Part shown: piece by piece, positions 18,435 to 27,941 of the stretch
Layout of the letters: every line of letters starts with the position of its first letter
Numbering within the stretch: position 1 is the first letter of the stretch
Source of the DNA: Neptunomonas sp.
GTDB taxonomy: Bacteria > Pseudomonadota > Gammaproteobacteria > Pseudomonadales > Balneatricaceae
Assembly: GCF_016744175.1 (NCBI RefSeq)
Contig: NZ_JADGEV010000011.1
Span: 51,776 to 115,775, forward strand
Direction: 5' to 3'
Length of the DNA stretch: 64,000 nt
Made by a program: the position numbers and the translations under genes
Notes under the pieces: model-generated
Told to the model about the DNA's origin: nothing
Seen by the model: the letters and a program-made list of their open reading frames with translations, nothing else
Database searches by the model: none

Positions 18435-19472
18435 CTATGGACTAGGGTTAGGATTATCATCATGGATGCACTCAATGCTTCGCAACAGCTCATCGCTCAA
18501 AACTACGTTATCAGAAGCGACATTATCTTTAAGTTGCTCCATGCTAGTAGCGCCGATAACACTGGCCCCCACAAAAGGTCTGCTGTTTACATAAGCAAGT
18601 GCCATCTGAACAGGTTTAACGCCATGCTTATTTGCCAAATCCACATAAGCCTGAGTTGCCCTAATCCCGTTAGGTTTAATATAACGAGCATAGCTTGGAA
18701 ACAAAGTAAGCCGCGCACCTACTGGACGCTGCTCATTAAGGTACTTACCTGAAAGTACGCCAAATCCTAAGGGTGAATAAGCCAGCATATCTACACCCTC
18801 ACGCTGCAGTACTTCTGCCAAACCAATTTCATCCGTGCGATTTAATAAGCTATAAGGGTTCTGCACTGATATAACCCTGGGCAAATCATACATCTCAGCA
18901 TATTTAAGAAAGGTCATTACACCCCAGGGTGATTCATTCGACAGGCCGATATAACGCACCTTACCCTCATCTACCAGTTCCTTTAAAACTCGCAAGGTTT
19001 CCAGAAGTGGCACTCCATCTTTGGACGCATCATGCTGATAGCCTAGCTGACCAAAAAAATTGGTTTTACGATCAGGCCAATGCAACTGGTAAAGATCAAT
19101 GTAATCCGTTTGTAAGCGCTGCAAGCTTCCTTCAACTGCCATACGGATATTACGACTATCAAAACAGATATTCTTGCGCAGATAACTCACCATATCTGCT
19201 GGTCCAGACACTTTAGTCGCTACCACCAACTGCTCTCTATTCCCTCGCAGTTTCATCCAGCTACCAACATACTGCTCAGTCAACCCTTGCGTCTTTACAG
19301 ACGTTGGTACTGGGTAGATTTCAGCCAGGTCCAGAAAATTCACCCCCTGAGAAACAGCATAATCTAGCATTTGGTGAGCCTCAGCTTCACTGTTTTGCTC
19401 ACCAAACGTCATGGTTCCTAAACAGATCCGGCTTACCTTAAGATCACTATTTCCCAGTGTGTGATAATGCAT
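18435..19472 (-). CDS. tas: NADP(H)-dependent aldo/keto reductase, Tas-like
   Basis: A 345-residue aldo/keto reductase closely resembling E. coli Tas in length and motifs. The N-terminal strand MHYHTLGNSDLKVSRICLGT is typical. The catalytic Asp/Tyr pair is in NFLDLAEIYPVP (near 47-57), and LHWPDR and GLSNESPWGV are present. The C-terminal NADPH site includes SVIGATSMEQL. Physiological substrates of this group are poorly known. It ends a minus-strand run after rlmI, 18 bases apart. About 210 bases without a gene separate it from the LysM/FecR gene. Confidence 0.88.
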   Translation of the reverse strand: MHYHTLGNSDLKVSRICLGTMTFGEQNSEAEAHQMLDYAVSQGVNFLDLAEIYPVPTSVKTQGLTEQYVGSWMKLRGNREQLVVATKVSGPADMVSYLRKNICFDSRNIRMAVEGSLQRLQTDYIDLYQLHWPDRKTNFFGQLGYQHDASKDGVPLLETLRVLKELVDEGKVRYIGLSNESPWGVMTFLKYAEMYDLPRVISVQNPYSLLNRTDEIGLAEVLQREGVDMLAYSPLGFGVLSGKYLNEQRPVGARLTLFPSYARYIKPNGIRATQAYVDLANKHGVKPVQMALAYVNSRPFVGASVIGATSMEQLKDNVASDNVVLSDELLRSIECIHDDNPNPSP

Positions 19473-19490
19473 GCGTACTTCCCTTAATGG

Positions 19491-20687
19491 TTAACTACTT
19501 GGCAATACTCTGACACAAAATGATTTCAGGTAATCCGTTTCAGGAATCGCCGGATGCACAGGATGGTCGGCACCTTGATGCCCTTGGTCAAAAATTTGCG
19601 CCGTTCGATCTAGCTCACGAGCATTTGCACGAATAATATCTACAAGATTTGCACGCTCAAGGTGCATTGAACATGAAGCACTCACCAACACACCATTGCG
19701 GTCTAACAAGCGCATCGCTAAGTTATTAATTCGTGAGTAAGCACGCTCACCATTTTTAATATCTTTACGCCTCTGAATAAACGCTGGCGGGTCAACGATA
19801 ACGACATCGAACTTTTCCTGATCATGGATCAAGGCTTTACAAGCATCAAACGCATCCCCCTGTACCGCTACAAAACGATCTTCTGCATCATTCAGTCGCG
19901 CATTTTCTAATGCCACATCCAAAGCTGTTTCAGAAGCATCCACACACATAACTTCAGTTGCACCCGCAGCTAAAGCTTGTACTCCCCAGCCGCCAACGTA
20001 ACTAAACAGATCCAATACACGCTTACCTGCCACATGCTTTTGCATAGCTGCACGGTTGTTGCGGTGATCATAAAACCAGCCTGTTTTTTGTCCCGTCAAC
20101 ACCGGAGCCAAAAGAGACACCCCATTTTCTTCAAACGGGCATAATTCAGGTACTTCGCCTTGCGCCACCTCGATGTAACTTTCCAAACCTTCAGTGCTAC
20201 GCATTTTGCCATCACAACGCAGCACAATAGCTTGCGGTGTAAAGACTTTATTCAGTGCTGAAATAATTTCATCAACTACGGCTTCCATACCTGCAGTAGA
20301 AATTTGAACAACAAAAATATCAAAATAACGGTCAATTACCAGTCCTGGTAAACCGTCACTGTCGCCAAAAACAAGACGATAACAAGGCTTGTCAAAACAT
20401 GCCTCACGTAACGACAGTGCAATGTTGATACGATGAACTAACAATGATCGATCCAATCTCAGTTTAGTATCCCGACATAACAGACGACCACAAATCAATG
20501 TATTAGGATTCACATAAGCAACACCTAGCGATTTTCCGTTGCTTGCTTCAACTAAAACCTGTTCGCCCAATTGAAATGACTTAATTGGCGTGCGCTTATT
20601 ATCGACCTCGTTACTGTATATCCAAACATGGCCCGCACGTAATCGGCGCTCTGCACCTTGGTTGAGAATAAGCGTATTTAATGACAT
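19491..20687 (-). CDS. rlmI: 23S rRNA (cytosine-5) methyltransferase RlmI
   Basis: RlmI methylates C1962 of 23S rRNA in E. coli. The 398-residue protein has an N-terminal PUA-like domain (GAERRLRAGHVWIYSNEV), a central EEHEE-type region and a C-terminal SAM-dependent methyltransferase with VLDLFSYVGGWGVQALAAGA, VDPPAFIQRRKDI and the catalytic Cys in SASCSMHL. The ATG at 20685-20687 gives the family length (E. coli 396) and follows AGAGATTACC. The gcvH terminator lies just upstream, so rlmI and tas probably have a promoter of their own. Confidence 0.93.
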   Translation of the reverse strand: MSLNTLILNQGAERRLRAGHVWIYSNEVDNKRTPIKSFQLGEQVLVEASNGKSLGVAYVNPNTLICGRLLCRDTKLRLDRSLLVHRINIALSLREACFDKPCYRLVFGDSDGLPGLVIDRYFDIFVVQISTAGMEAVVDEIISALNKVFTPQAIVLRCDGKMRSTEGLESYIEVAQGEVPELCPFEENGVSLLAPVLTGQKTGWFYDHRNNRAAMQKHVAGKRVLDLFSYVGGWGVQALAAGATEVMCVDASETALDVALENARLNDAEDRFVAVQGDAFDACKALIHDQEKFDVVIVDPPAFIQRRKDIKNGERAYSRINNLAMRLLDRNGVLVSASCSMHLERANLVDIIRANARELDRTAQIFDQGHQGADHPVHPAIPETDYLKSFCVRVLPSS

Positions 20688-20705
20688 GGTAATCTCTATA
20701 AACAG

Positions 20706-20739
20706 TAAAAATGACTGTCCCGGCCAAGTGCCGGGACAG
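20706..20739 (-). terminator. gcvH: Intrinsic terminator after gcvH
   Basis: On the minus strand a 9-base-pair stem (CTGTCCCGG/CCGGGACAG) with a 7-base loop at 20715-20739 is followed by TCATTTTT. It lies about 50 bases past the gcvH stop and ends the gcvT-gcvH transcript before rlmI. Confidence 0.85.
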
Positions 20740-20787
20740 TGAATCAATCAATCGGTATAGCTTACACCGATGTGGCGTATGAATCGA

Positions 20788-21180
20788 TCAGGATTCATCC
20801 TCACATAATTCCCCATAGGCTTGAGCATCTAACAAGCCATCTAGTTCTGCTGTATCAGAAAGCTTAATACGGAAAAACCAACCATCTCCATAAGGATCAC
20901 TATTCACAAGCTCAGGAGAGTCTTCCAGTAGCTCGTTAACAGCAATAATCTCACCAGAAAGGGGAACATAAATATCTGAAGCGGCTTTTACGGACTCAAC
21001 AACACCCGCATCATCCCCCGTTTCAACTTCAGCACCTTCTTCAGGAAGTTCAACAAAAACAACATCGCCTAACAAGTCTTGTGCATGATCGGTAATACCG
21101 ATGGTTACAGACCCATCACCTTCAACACGAACCCACTCATGACTAGCTACATATTTTAATTCGTTACGAATATCACTCAT
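20788..21180 (-). CDS. gcvH: Glycine cleavage system H protein
   Basis: GcvH is the lipoylated carrier that shuttles the aminomethyl group between the P, T and L proteins. The 130-residue protein contains the lipoyl attachment site in [16 protein letters not shown], with Lys65 as acceptor, and the N-terminal [10 protein letters not shown] signature. The start is the ATG at 21178-21180; an open frame extends to 21234 but would overlap gcvT. gcvT lies 22 bases upstream. A strong terminator follows, and no gcvP is found downstream, unlike the E. coli gcvTHP order. Confidence 0.96.
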   Translation of the reverse strand: MSDIRNELKYVASHEWVRVEGDGSVTIGITDHAQDLLGDVVFVELPEEGAEVETGDDAGVVESVKAASDIYVPLSGEIIAVNELLEDSPELVNSDPYGDGWFFRIKLSDTAELDGLLDAQAYGELCEDES

Positions 21181-21202
21181 ATTCCCGATTCCTACACTAG
21201 GG

Positions 21203-22306
21203 TTAAGAAAATACTTTTTTGCCATTACGGACAAAGGGAGGACGCACCACTTTCACGGCGACGTGCTTCCCACGAATATCAACCATCGCCTGATCTTTTG
21301 TTCCCACAGGAACACGCGCCAAAGCAATAGACACGTTCAGTGTAGGCGAAAAAGTACCGCTGGTAATTTCTCCTTCACCCGCACCTTCCACAATAACTTG
21401 TTGATGCCCCCGCAAGACACCTCGAGAATCCATCACCAGCCCCACCAACTTTTGGGTAACGCCCGCTGTTTTTTCTGCTTCTAGTGCAGCACGACCACAA
21501 AAATCACGATTTTCTGGCTCCCATGCAACAGTCCACCCCATCGCTGAAACGAGCGGAGAAACTGTCTCATCCATGTCTGCACCGTATAAGTTCATACCCG
21601 CTTCAAGACGTAAAGTATCTCGCGCACCCAAGCCACAAGGTGCGACACCGGCTTCCGCTAAGGCTTGCCAAAATTCAGATATCTCATCTTCAGGGATAAC
21701 AATTTCTAAACCATCTTCACCGGTATAACCCGTTCTGGCAATAAACCAACCTTCAGACTCCAGCCCTTGAAACAGACTTAATCCGTCAATTAACCGACCG
21801 CGCGACTCATTCAATACAGACTTAACTTTAGCTATGGCTTCAGGCCCCTGTACAGCAACCATTGAAAGCTCTGGCTGTTCAATCAAAGCCACATCAAAAT
21901 GCGCTGTTTGTTCAGCCATCCAACGAAGATCTTTCTCACGAGTAGCGCAATTTACAACAACACGGAACCACTCACCCGGCACATGAGGATCGGTCATCCG
22001 ATAAACAATCAGGTCATCTATAACATTACCATCTTCGTTTAGCATTCCGCTGTACAGCGCTTTGCCCTTAACATCTAAACGTGCCACATCATTCGCTAAC
22101 AGATAACGAAGGTATTCAGAGGCGTCAGCACCGGTCACATCGACAATCGTCATATGCGAGACATCAAACATACCCGCCGCTGTGCGGACCATTTTATGCT
22201 CTTCAATCTGAGAACCGTAATTTAGCGGCATATCCCAGCCGCCAAAATCAACAACTTTTGCACCCATGGCCAGGTGCTGATCATATAAAGCGGTTTTATT
22301 AGCCAT
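21203..22306 (-). CDS. gcvT: Glycine cleavage system aminomethyltransferase (T protein)
   Basis: GcvT releases ammonia and transfers the methylene group from H-protein-bound intermediate to tetrahydrofolate. The 367-residue protein shows [19 protein letters not shown] near the N-terminus, FDVSHM, the folate-site Asp in LLANDVARL, and [16 protein letters not shown]. The length fits the family. It follows the ubiI-ubiH-pepP-ygfB run after a 210-base gap in which I could not recognise a glycine riboswitch. A GcvR-like ACT protein is encoded at 30101, which could take part in its regulation. Confidence 0.96.
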   Translation of the reverse strand: MANKTALYDQHLAMGAKVVDFGGWDMPLNYGSQIEEHKMVRTAAGMFDVSHMTIVDVTGADASEYLRYLLANDVARLDVKGKALYSGMLNEDGNVIDDLIVYRMTDPHVPGEWFRVVVNCATREKDLRWMAEQTAHFDVALIEQPELSMVAVQGPEAIAKVKSVLNESRGRLIDGLSLFQGLESEGWFIARTGYTGEDGLEIVIPEDEISEFWQALAEAGVAPCGLGARDTLRLEAGMNLYGADMDETVSPLVSAMGWTVAWEPENRDFCGRAALEAEKTAGVTQKLVGLVMDSRGVLRGHQQVIVEGAGEGEITSGTFSPTLNVSIALARVPVGTKDQAMVDIRGKHVAVKVVRPPFVRNGKKVFS

Positions 22307-22516
22307 CGTTATAAAACTCTTGTTGTTATCGATTGTTACTACATCAACAGCCGATATACATACGACTAACCCATAGCTGGATGCAGAAAAAAGGGATGTT
22401 AATTTATAGGGATTTGAATGCTAGATCAATCTTTGATGGCATTCTAATGCCCTACCTACGACTTATGCCTAAACACATTTATCTCTTAGTATAGCAAAAT
22501 GCATCAATGCGACCTG

Positions 22517-23785
22517 CTAGCCTTGATCTACCGGTCTTCTCGCCAGCGCAGGCACATCGCCACTTAAACCCATGGCCTGCATCACAACATGCTGTTTAAG
22601 TGGTGATAATCGATTTAATGTATTCATACCCATATTGCGCACCAGCTTTAGGAACGGCTGCTGGTGCCCAAAAAGCTGTTTGAATGCTTCCATACTCGCT
22701 GACATTTTTAAATTAGCACTCTGTCGTTGGCGCTGAAAGCGTTTCAGAACAGCCTCACTTCCTATTTCTTCACCACGAGCATTCGCTGATAAAATCTGCT
22801 CAGCAAGAGCAGCAGCGTCCATCAAACCTAAATTAACACCCTGTCCAGCCAAGGGATGAATTGTATGTGCCGCATCGCCGATTACCGCTAACCCAGCCTG
22901 TACATAATATTTCGCATGACGCTGCCTAAGTGGGAAAACATGACGCTGATCTGACCATTCAACACTACCTAAACGTGCTTCAAATTCACGTGCCAACGCA
23001 ACACAAAACGCATCATGATCTAGCTCATATAGTGAAGCCGCTCGATCAGGTGATGTAGACCAAACAATAGAACAGTAGTGCGGATCACCCAGCGGCAAAA
23101 AAGCTAATGGGCCATCATCAGTGAATCTTTGCCACGCCGTTTCTTGATGAGGTTTTTCAGTGCGCACTGTAGTAACAATTGCATGGTGCCCGTAATCCCA
23201 TTCCCACATAGGTATAGAAGCGAGCTGTCGGACTTTTGACATAGCGCCATCAGCAGCAACTACTAATTTCGCACGCCATTGCGTTCCATCTTCACAGATC
23301 AGTGTTCGATAACAACTATCTTTAGCTCTTTCCGGCGCGGTCAACTGCACAACCGTTGCCCCCGTCACTAAGTTCAGGTTACCCACCTGTCGTGCCGCTG
23401 CATACAACGCAGCAACTGTAACTCTATTCTCTACTATATGCCCTAGCGCAAGCTCATGTAGATCTCTTGAAGAGAAATGTATATGACCACTGCCTTCGCC
23501 ATCCCACACATCCATATCAGTGTATGGGCTAATACGAAGCTCTTGCATATAAGACCATGCACCCACATTTTCTAATAGTTGCTGTGAAGCGCATGTCAAA
23601 GCGCTTACTCGAGGATCATATCCCGCTTTCATCTGCTCAGTCACATCATGAGTAAGCAACGCCAAATCAAATTCTTTATTTTCTAGCAATACAACATACA
23701 AACCGGATTCGGCTAATGCTAATGCGGCAGTCACACCTACCATACCACCGCCTACAATGACGATATCAGCTGTTTTTACAGTCAT
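22517..23785 (-). CDS. ubiI: UbiI/VisC-type FAD-dependent ubiquinone hydroxylase
   Basis: UbiI hydroxylates C5 of the ubiquinone ring precursor. The 422-residue flavoprotein starts with the Rossmann motif DIVIVGGGMVGVTAALALAE. The family signature GDAAHTIHPLAGQGVNLGLM (about 290) binds FAD. The ATG at 23783-23785 has AAGGTGG at the right distance, so the GTG at 23794 is probably part of the leader. It follows ubiH directly, and the ygfB-pepP-ubiH-ubiI order equals E. coli. The closely related UbiH and UbiF families are excluded mainly by this position. Confidence 0.9.
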   Translation of the reverse strand: MTVKTADIVIVGGGMVGVTAALALAESGLYVVLLENKEFDLALLTHDVTEQMKAGYDPRVSALTCASQQLLENVGAWSYMQELRISPYTDMDVWDGEGSGHIHFSSRDLHELALGHIVENRVTVAALYAAARQVGNLNLVTGATVVQLTAPERAKDSCYRTLICEDGTQWRAKLVVAADGAMSKVRQLASIPMWEWDYGHHAIVTTVRTEKPHQETAWQRFTDDGPLAFLPLGDPHYCSIVWSTSPDRAASLYELDHDAFCVALAREFEARLGSVEWSDQRHVFPLRQRHAKYYVQAGLAVIGDAAHTIHPLAGQGVNLGLMDAAALAEQILSANARGEEIGSEAVLKRFQRQRQSANLKMSASMEAFKQLFGHQQPFLKLVRNMGMNTLNRLSPLKQHVVMQAMGLSGDVPALARRPVDQG

Positions 23786-23795
23786 TTCGTCCACC

Positions 23796-25046
23796 TTATT
23801 TCAAACGAGGAGCGGGCACATCTAAGCCCATGGCAGCACGCGCAAAAAGCGTTTTAATTGGAGGGCATACATCCATCAACTGCAAACCGAGATCACGTCC
23901 TAGCGCTAACGCAGGGTTACGATTTGAGAATAATTTCATCGTTTTATCACTCAAACCAATGGTTCGCTGCTGGTCGGTGACACGTGCTTGATGGTAAGCC
24001 TGTAGCACTGAAATATCTCCTACAGAGACACAGCAACGACGCGCTTCAATAATATGCTGCGCCAAATCAACAACACCCCGTAAAGCCAAGTTATATCCTT
24101 GGCCAGCAATAGGGTGCAAAGCATGCGCAGCATTGCCTAATACAGCCAACCCAGGTCGCACCTGCTCATCGGCTAATTCTAATTTAAGCGGATAACTAAA
24201 GCGTTTACCTGCATGCACAAAGCGTCCGGCTCGGTAACCAAAACGCTCCTGAATACGCGCAAGAAACACGTCATCGTCTAGTGCCATAACAGCTTCTAAC
24301 TCCTCATTTGGCACCGTCCACACTAAACCGCAACGAGCCATGCCGTCTTGATCTTGCAGTGGCAGCAACGCCAAAGGGCCTGTATCCGTAAATCGCTCAT
24401 ATGCAATATTTTGATGTAGCCTATCAGGGCTAATATTGGCAACGACAGCATGTTGCTCATAGATTACTTGTTGATAGCTAATCCCCAACTTCTCACGCAG
24501 CTCTGAGCGCCCCCCATCAGCCACCACGACCAAATCAGATGACACTTGAATTAACTTACCATCCATAAGGATATCAAGCAGCATACCTTTTTCGATGGGC
24601 GTTACATTTTTCACTTCAGCAGGGCAGCAATAAGTCAGCCTTTCTGCATACTGATGAGTTGTAATGTGATTAAGTAAACTACGCCCCATCCAATGATTTT
24701 CAACAACATAGCCTAATGCCGGTACGTTCTCTTCTTCAGCACGTAAACGTGTCGCGCCAAAATGCCCCTTATCAGAAACATGAATACGCTGAATAGCAGA
24801 AACATGAGCAGAGATCGCTTTCCACACACCCATCTGTTCATAAAGCCTACGCGTGCCATAAGACAACGCCGTAGCCCTCGCATCATAGCTAGGCTGATAA
24901 TGAGATAAATCGTCCGTTGGCATCGGCATTGGCTCAACAACTGCAATCTGCAAATTGAGCTCATCAACCACCGGTAACAAGGCAGCCGCTAAGCTAGCCC
25001 CAACCATTCCACCGCCAATAATAACTATATCGTAGTGTGTATTCAT
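23796..25046 (-). CDS. ubiH: 2-octaprenyl-6-methoxyphenol hydroxylase UbiH
   Basis: UbiH hydroxylates C1 of the quinone ring in aerobic ubiquinone synthesis. The protein has 416 residues with DIVIIGGGMVGASLAAALL at the N-terminus and GNAAHALHPIAGQGYNLAL near 300, where the usual GDAA is GNAA. The ATG at 25044-25046 overlaps the pepP stop as TGATG, which I prefer to the TTG just before it. The gene lies between pepP and ubiI as in E. coli. UbiD, another enzyme of this pathway, is encoded at 39615. Confidence 0.92.
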   Translation of the reverse strand: MNTHYDIVIIGGGMVGASLAAALLPVVDELNLQIAVVEPMPMPTDDLSHYQPSYDARATALSYGTRRLYEQMGVWKAISAHVSAIQRIHVSDKGHFGATRLRAEEENVPALGYVVENHWMGRSLLNHITTHQYAERLTYCCPAEVKNVTPIEKGMLLDILMDGKLIQVSSDLVVVADGGRSELREKLGISYQQVIYEQHAVVANISPDRLHQNIAYERFTDTGPLALLPLQDQDGMARCGLVWTVPNEELEAVMALDDDVFLARIQERFGYRAGRFVHAGKRFSYPLKLELADEQVRPGLAVLGNAAHALHPIAGQGYNLALRGVVDLAQHIIEARRCCVSVGDISVLQAYHQARVTDQQRTIGLSDKTMKLFSNRNPALALGRDLGLQLMDVCPPIKTLFARAAMGLDVPAPRLK

Positions 25047-26377
25047 CAATGTCTCGTTGTAGCCATCAATGTCTCAATTTCATCAACCGTTTTTGGTACC
25101 AGGCCTGTCAGCACCTCACAACCATTATCAGTAATCAAAACATCATCTTCTATACGAATGCCTATACCGCGCCAGCGCGCATCTACGTTTTCATTATCCG
25201 GAGCAACATAGATACCCGGCTCAACAGTCATCACCATCCCGGGCTCTAATAATCGCCACTCTCCGGCAACTTTATAATCGCCCACATCATGCACATCCAT
25301 ACCGAGCCAATGGCCTAAGCGGTGCATATAAAATGCCTTGTAAGCACCACAATCAATTAATTCACCCACATTTCCTTTTAGCAAGCCCAGCTCAACTAAT
25401 CCTTCAGTGATCACTCTGACTGAAGTGTCATGAGTTTGCTCCCAAGGAATACCCGGTTTAAGCTCTTCTATACATGCCATTTGGGCCTTGAGGACCAACT
25501 CATAAAGGGCTCGCTGAGCATCATTAAAACGTCCATTCACTGGGAAAGTACGAGTAATATCACCCGCATAATAGTCCGTTTCACAACCCGCATCGATCAG
25601 TACAAGATCACCTTCTCTCAGCATTGAGTTATTCGAGACATAATGCAAAACACACCCATTTTTTCCTCCACCAACAATGCTTGAGTAAGCAGGTAGACGA
25701 CACCCATTTTGCATAAAGTGATGAATGATTTCTGCTTCAAGCTGATATTCCATCAAGCCAGGACAGCATATCTGCATTGCACGCACATGTGCCTGCGCAG
25801 ATATTTCACCAGCCGAACGCATCACTTCAATTTCTTGTACCGATTTAATAAGGCGCATCTCATGCAGCACAGAGCTCAGCTCGATGAGGCGAGAGGGAAC
25901 TGTCACGCCCTGCCGGCGCTTTTTTCGCATTGACGTTAACCAACTCTCAACACGAGACTCCGTTTGGTAACACGTACCCATACAGAAGTGGATGGAGTCA
26001 ATGCCATCCAGCAACTCCGGCAACCGCTCATCAACCTCCTCTATAGAAAACGCTTTATCAGCCAAGAAATCTATTTTCACACCCTCAGGCCCGGAACGAT
26101 AACCATTCCAAATTTCCATTTCAGGATCACGGGGCTGACAAAAAAGATGGTACGTAACGACAGCCTGATCTTTCACTATCACGATTAACGCTTCGGGCTC
26201 ATCGAAACCACTCAAATAATAGAAGTCGCTATCCTGTCTAAACGGAGATTCCACATCACTATTTCGGTGCTGCAACTTTGCTGAAGGAACAATAACCGCA
26301 CTATTAATGGGTAACTGTGCTGCAAGTCGTTCACGGCGATCAGCAAACTCACGCTGCTGAATAGATGGCTGCTTCAT
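25046..26377 (-). CDS. pepP: Xaa-Pro aminopeptidase II
   Basis: PepP is a dimanganese peptidase that removes an N-terminal residue preceding proline. The 443-residue protein has the N-terminal creatinase-like domain and the C-terminal pita-bread domain. Metal ligands are visible in LIDAGCETDYYAGDITRTFP (two Asp), HRLGHWLGMDVHD (His), VEPGIYV (Glu) and GIRIEDDVLIT (Glu). It is 14 bases downstream of ygfB and overlaps ubiH by one base, so this operon is tightly coupled. Confidence 0.96.
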   Translation of the reverse strand: MKQPSIQQREFADRRERLAAQLPINSAVIVPSAKLQHRNSDVESPFRQDSDFYYLSGFDEPEALIVIVKDQAVVTYHLFCQPRDPEMEIWNGYRSGPEGVKIDFLADKAFSIEEVDERLPELLDGIDSIHFCMGTCYQTESRVESWLTSMRKKRRQGVTVPSRLIELSSVLHEMRLIKSVQEIEVMRSAGEISAQAHVRAMQICCPGLMEYQLEAEIIHHFMQNGCRLPAYSSIVGGGKNGCVLHYVSNNSMLREGDLVLIDAGCETDYYAGDITRTFPVNGRFNDAQRALYELVLKAQMACIEELKPGIPWEQTHDTSVRVITEGLVELGLLKGNVGELIDCGAYKAFYMHRLGHWLGMDVHDVGDYKVAGEWRLLEPGMVMTVEPGIYVAPDNENVDARWRGIGIRIEDDVLITDNGCEVLTGLVPKTVDEIETLMATTRH

Positions 26378-26391
26378 TTTTGGTTATCCAC

Positions 26392-26979
26392 TTAGTGCAT
26401 TTTAGGTGTATCAACGTTACTCAGGGCATCGCTTGAAGCATTACATTCAGAAAACAACATCAAAACAGCCATACGGACATACTCTTCGAGTTGCATCAAG
26501 TCTGCTTCGCTATCTTCACCATCATCAACTTCATTTGCTACCTGCGAAATTTCCGATAAATCCCGTAATACATCTTTTGCTTCATCAGATAACGATTTAT
26601 CAGTTTGCTTTCCCTGATAACCAAACCCTGTCATGAAACCTTGACACCAACGACCTAGCGACTCGACCCTCTGTGCGAGGGTAGCGTCATCATCTGGTAG
26701 CAACATAGAAAGCTCTAAACTAAAGCTCTCCATTTGCCCTAGTGTTTGCTGATACAACCCAACCAGTCCAACCTTACTGGTTTCTTGCGTAAGCCCATCT
26801 AATTCGAGTAGCTCAGCAACTGTGCTCAGCCAGATATCCGGGGCCATTCGCGCACCAGAGGATAACTGCCCTGCCAACAAACCATGCAATTCAGATGGTG
26901 AAATAATGAAAACATTCTCTGATACAAGTAAATTGGCTACCGCATCAAAACCAATTAGCTCTTCACTCACTTCTGGCAT
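26392..26979 (-). CDS. ygfB: YgfB/YecA (UPF0149) family protein
   Basis: A 195-residue acidic protein of the UPF0149 family, lacking the C-terminal SEC-C zinc motif present in YecA. Family patterns include SELHGLLAGQLSSGAR near residue 30, WCQGFMTGFGYQG near 115 and LRDLSEISQVANE. Its function is not firmly known; in Pseudomonas aeruginosa a homologue represses an amidase regulator through AlpA. It is the first gene of the ygfB-pepP-ubiH-ubiI operon and diverges from the zapA transcript, as in E. coli. Confidence 0.92.
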   Translation of the reverse strand: MPEVSEELIGFDAVANLLVSENVFIISPSELHGLLAGQLSSGARMAPDIWLSTVAELLELDGLTQETSKVGLVGLYQQTLGQMESFSLELSMLLPDDDATLAQRVESLGRWCQGFMTGFGYQGKQTDKSLSDEAKDVLRDLSEISQVANEVDDGEDSEADLMQLEEYVRMAVLMLFSECNASSDALSNVDTPKMH

Positions 26980-27073
26980 CGTTACTCTTCTCTAATAGCG
27001 TTTTGCTGACATATATGTCGAAATATTTTGATTATCCTAGCATTGTAATCTATACAGAGCTATGCAGACTCGA

Positions 27074-27102
27074 TTGACCCTCTACGAGAGCCTGTTTATA
27101 GT
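27074..27102 (+). promoter_or_regulatory. Promoter for the TIGR02449-zapA transcript
   Basis: TTGACC (27074-27079), a 17-base spacer and TATAGT (27097-27102) form a good sigma-70 promoter. The predicted start near 27109 leaves a very short leader before the first ATG at 27117, or 23 bases before the ATG at 27132. Confidence 0.7.
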
Positions 27103-27116
27103 CCACTTTAGATTTT

Positions 27117-27341
27117 ATGTTGGATTCCCGAATGACAGACCATTATTTTATTGCACTTGAACAAAAAATTGATCAACTACTCGCTCGTTGCGAGGAACTT
27201 GAACTGGAAAACCAGCACCTGAAGGCCACTGGATTACAAGCCAGACAGGAAAAAGCTCGCCTTCTCCAAGTAAACGATCAAACACGCGTGCAAGTTGAAA
27301 AGATGATTCAACGCATGAAGACACTGGAGCAAAGCTCATGA
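27117..27341 (+). CDS. Small coiled-coil protein (TIGR02449 family)
   Basis: A 74-residue, almost entirely helical protein with heptad-like leucines (EQKIDQLLARCEELELENQ). It matches the TIGR02449 family that precedes zapA in many gammaproteobacteria and resembles ZapB in shape. The ATG at 27132 (MTDHYF) may be the real start, since family members begin close to it and the first ATG leaves almost no leader. Its stop overlaps the zapA start (ATGA). A link to cell division is inferred from the position only. Confidence 0.8.
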   Translation: MLDSRMTDHYFIALEQKIDQLLARCEELELENQHLKATGLQARQEKARLLQVNDQTRVQVEKMIQRMKTLEQSS

Positions 27342-27643
27342 GCAACGACGCCGGGCACAAAGTCGCCATCAAAATAATGGATAAAGAGTACTTGATTGGG
27401 TGCCCTGAAGGGTCAGAAGCAGAACTCTTTGTTTCAGCGGATTACCTAGATAAAAAAATGCGAGAAATCCGTGACGCAGGTAAAGTATTGGGGTTGGAGC
27501 GCGTTGCAGTCATGACCGCATTAAACCTTTCCCATGAGCTATTACAAAACAAAGCCCAGCAACAAGAAAAAATAGAAGAACGCATCCAGGTGCTCAGCCA
27601 AAAAATTGATAAGTCACTGATAAAACATAGCGAAAGCCAATGA
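27338..27643 (+). CDS. zapA: Cell division protein ZapA
   Basis: ZapA bundles FtsZ filaments and stabilises the division ring. The 101-residue protein has the N-terminal globular part (VAIKIMDKEYLIGCPEGSEA) that begins the family, and a C-terminal coiled coil over about 60-100 (LNLSHELLQNKAQQQEKIEE). It overlaps the preceding coiled-coil gene by 4 bases, so the two are translationally coupled. The 6S RNA gene follows about 110 bases later, as in E. coli. Confidence 0.95.
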   Translation: MSNDAGHKVAIKIMDKEYLIGCPEGSEAELFVSADYLDKKMREIRDAGKVLGLERVAVMTALNLSHELLQNKAQQQEKIEERIQVLSQKIDKSLIKHSESQ

Positions 27644-27722
27644 CATGACTCAAATATCAGATTAACTGCATGTTTTTCAACCAGTTAAGAGCCCTTAGCA
27701 GAATATAAAGAAAATACAAGAG

Positions 27723-27750
27723 CTGACTTTAACGCTAAACACGTTATAAT
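27723..27750 (+). promoter_or_regulatory. ssrS: Promoter of 6S RNA
   Basis: CTGACT (27723-27728), a 16-base spacer and a perfect TATAAT (27745-27750) lie just upstream of the 6S RNA 5' end expected near 27757. Confidence 0.75.
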
Positions 27751-27756
27751 GATCTG

Positions 27757-27931
27757 GCTCCCTGAGGTGTTCGTCAATTGGTTACGTCCCTCGAGCCGAT
27801 AATTACCAGTATGGATTTTTCTAGTGAGTGTTGTGTGCATGTCCGTCTTCGGAAAGCCTTATACACTTCGGAGATCTCCTCCTTGAACCTTCGGGTTCAG
27901 GGCCACAACCAGTAACGGCATCTTGGGGAGT
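27757..27931 (+). ncRNA. ssrS: 6S RNA
   Basis: 6S RNA mimics an open promoter and sequesters sigma-70 RNA polymerase in stationary phase. It lies between zapA and fau, its conserved place. The first 12 bases of the terminal helix (CTCCCTGAGGTG from 27758) pair fully with CATCTTGGGGAG ending at 27930, allowing G-U. Internal segments match the E. coli RNA: GTCCCTCGAGCCGATA on the 5' side, and GCATGTCCGTCTTCGG-AAGCCTTA, CCTTGAACC and GGGTTCAGGG on the 3' side. Exact ends are approximate. fau begins 11 bases later and is probably cotranscribed. Confidence 0.93.
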
Positions 27932-27941
27932 CTTTTCATAA

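Noticed and set aside
22307..22516. Glycine riboswitch upstream of gcvT
   Set aside because: I searched by eye for the conserved aptamer segments and found none; a covariance search would be needed to be certain.
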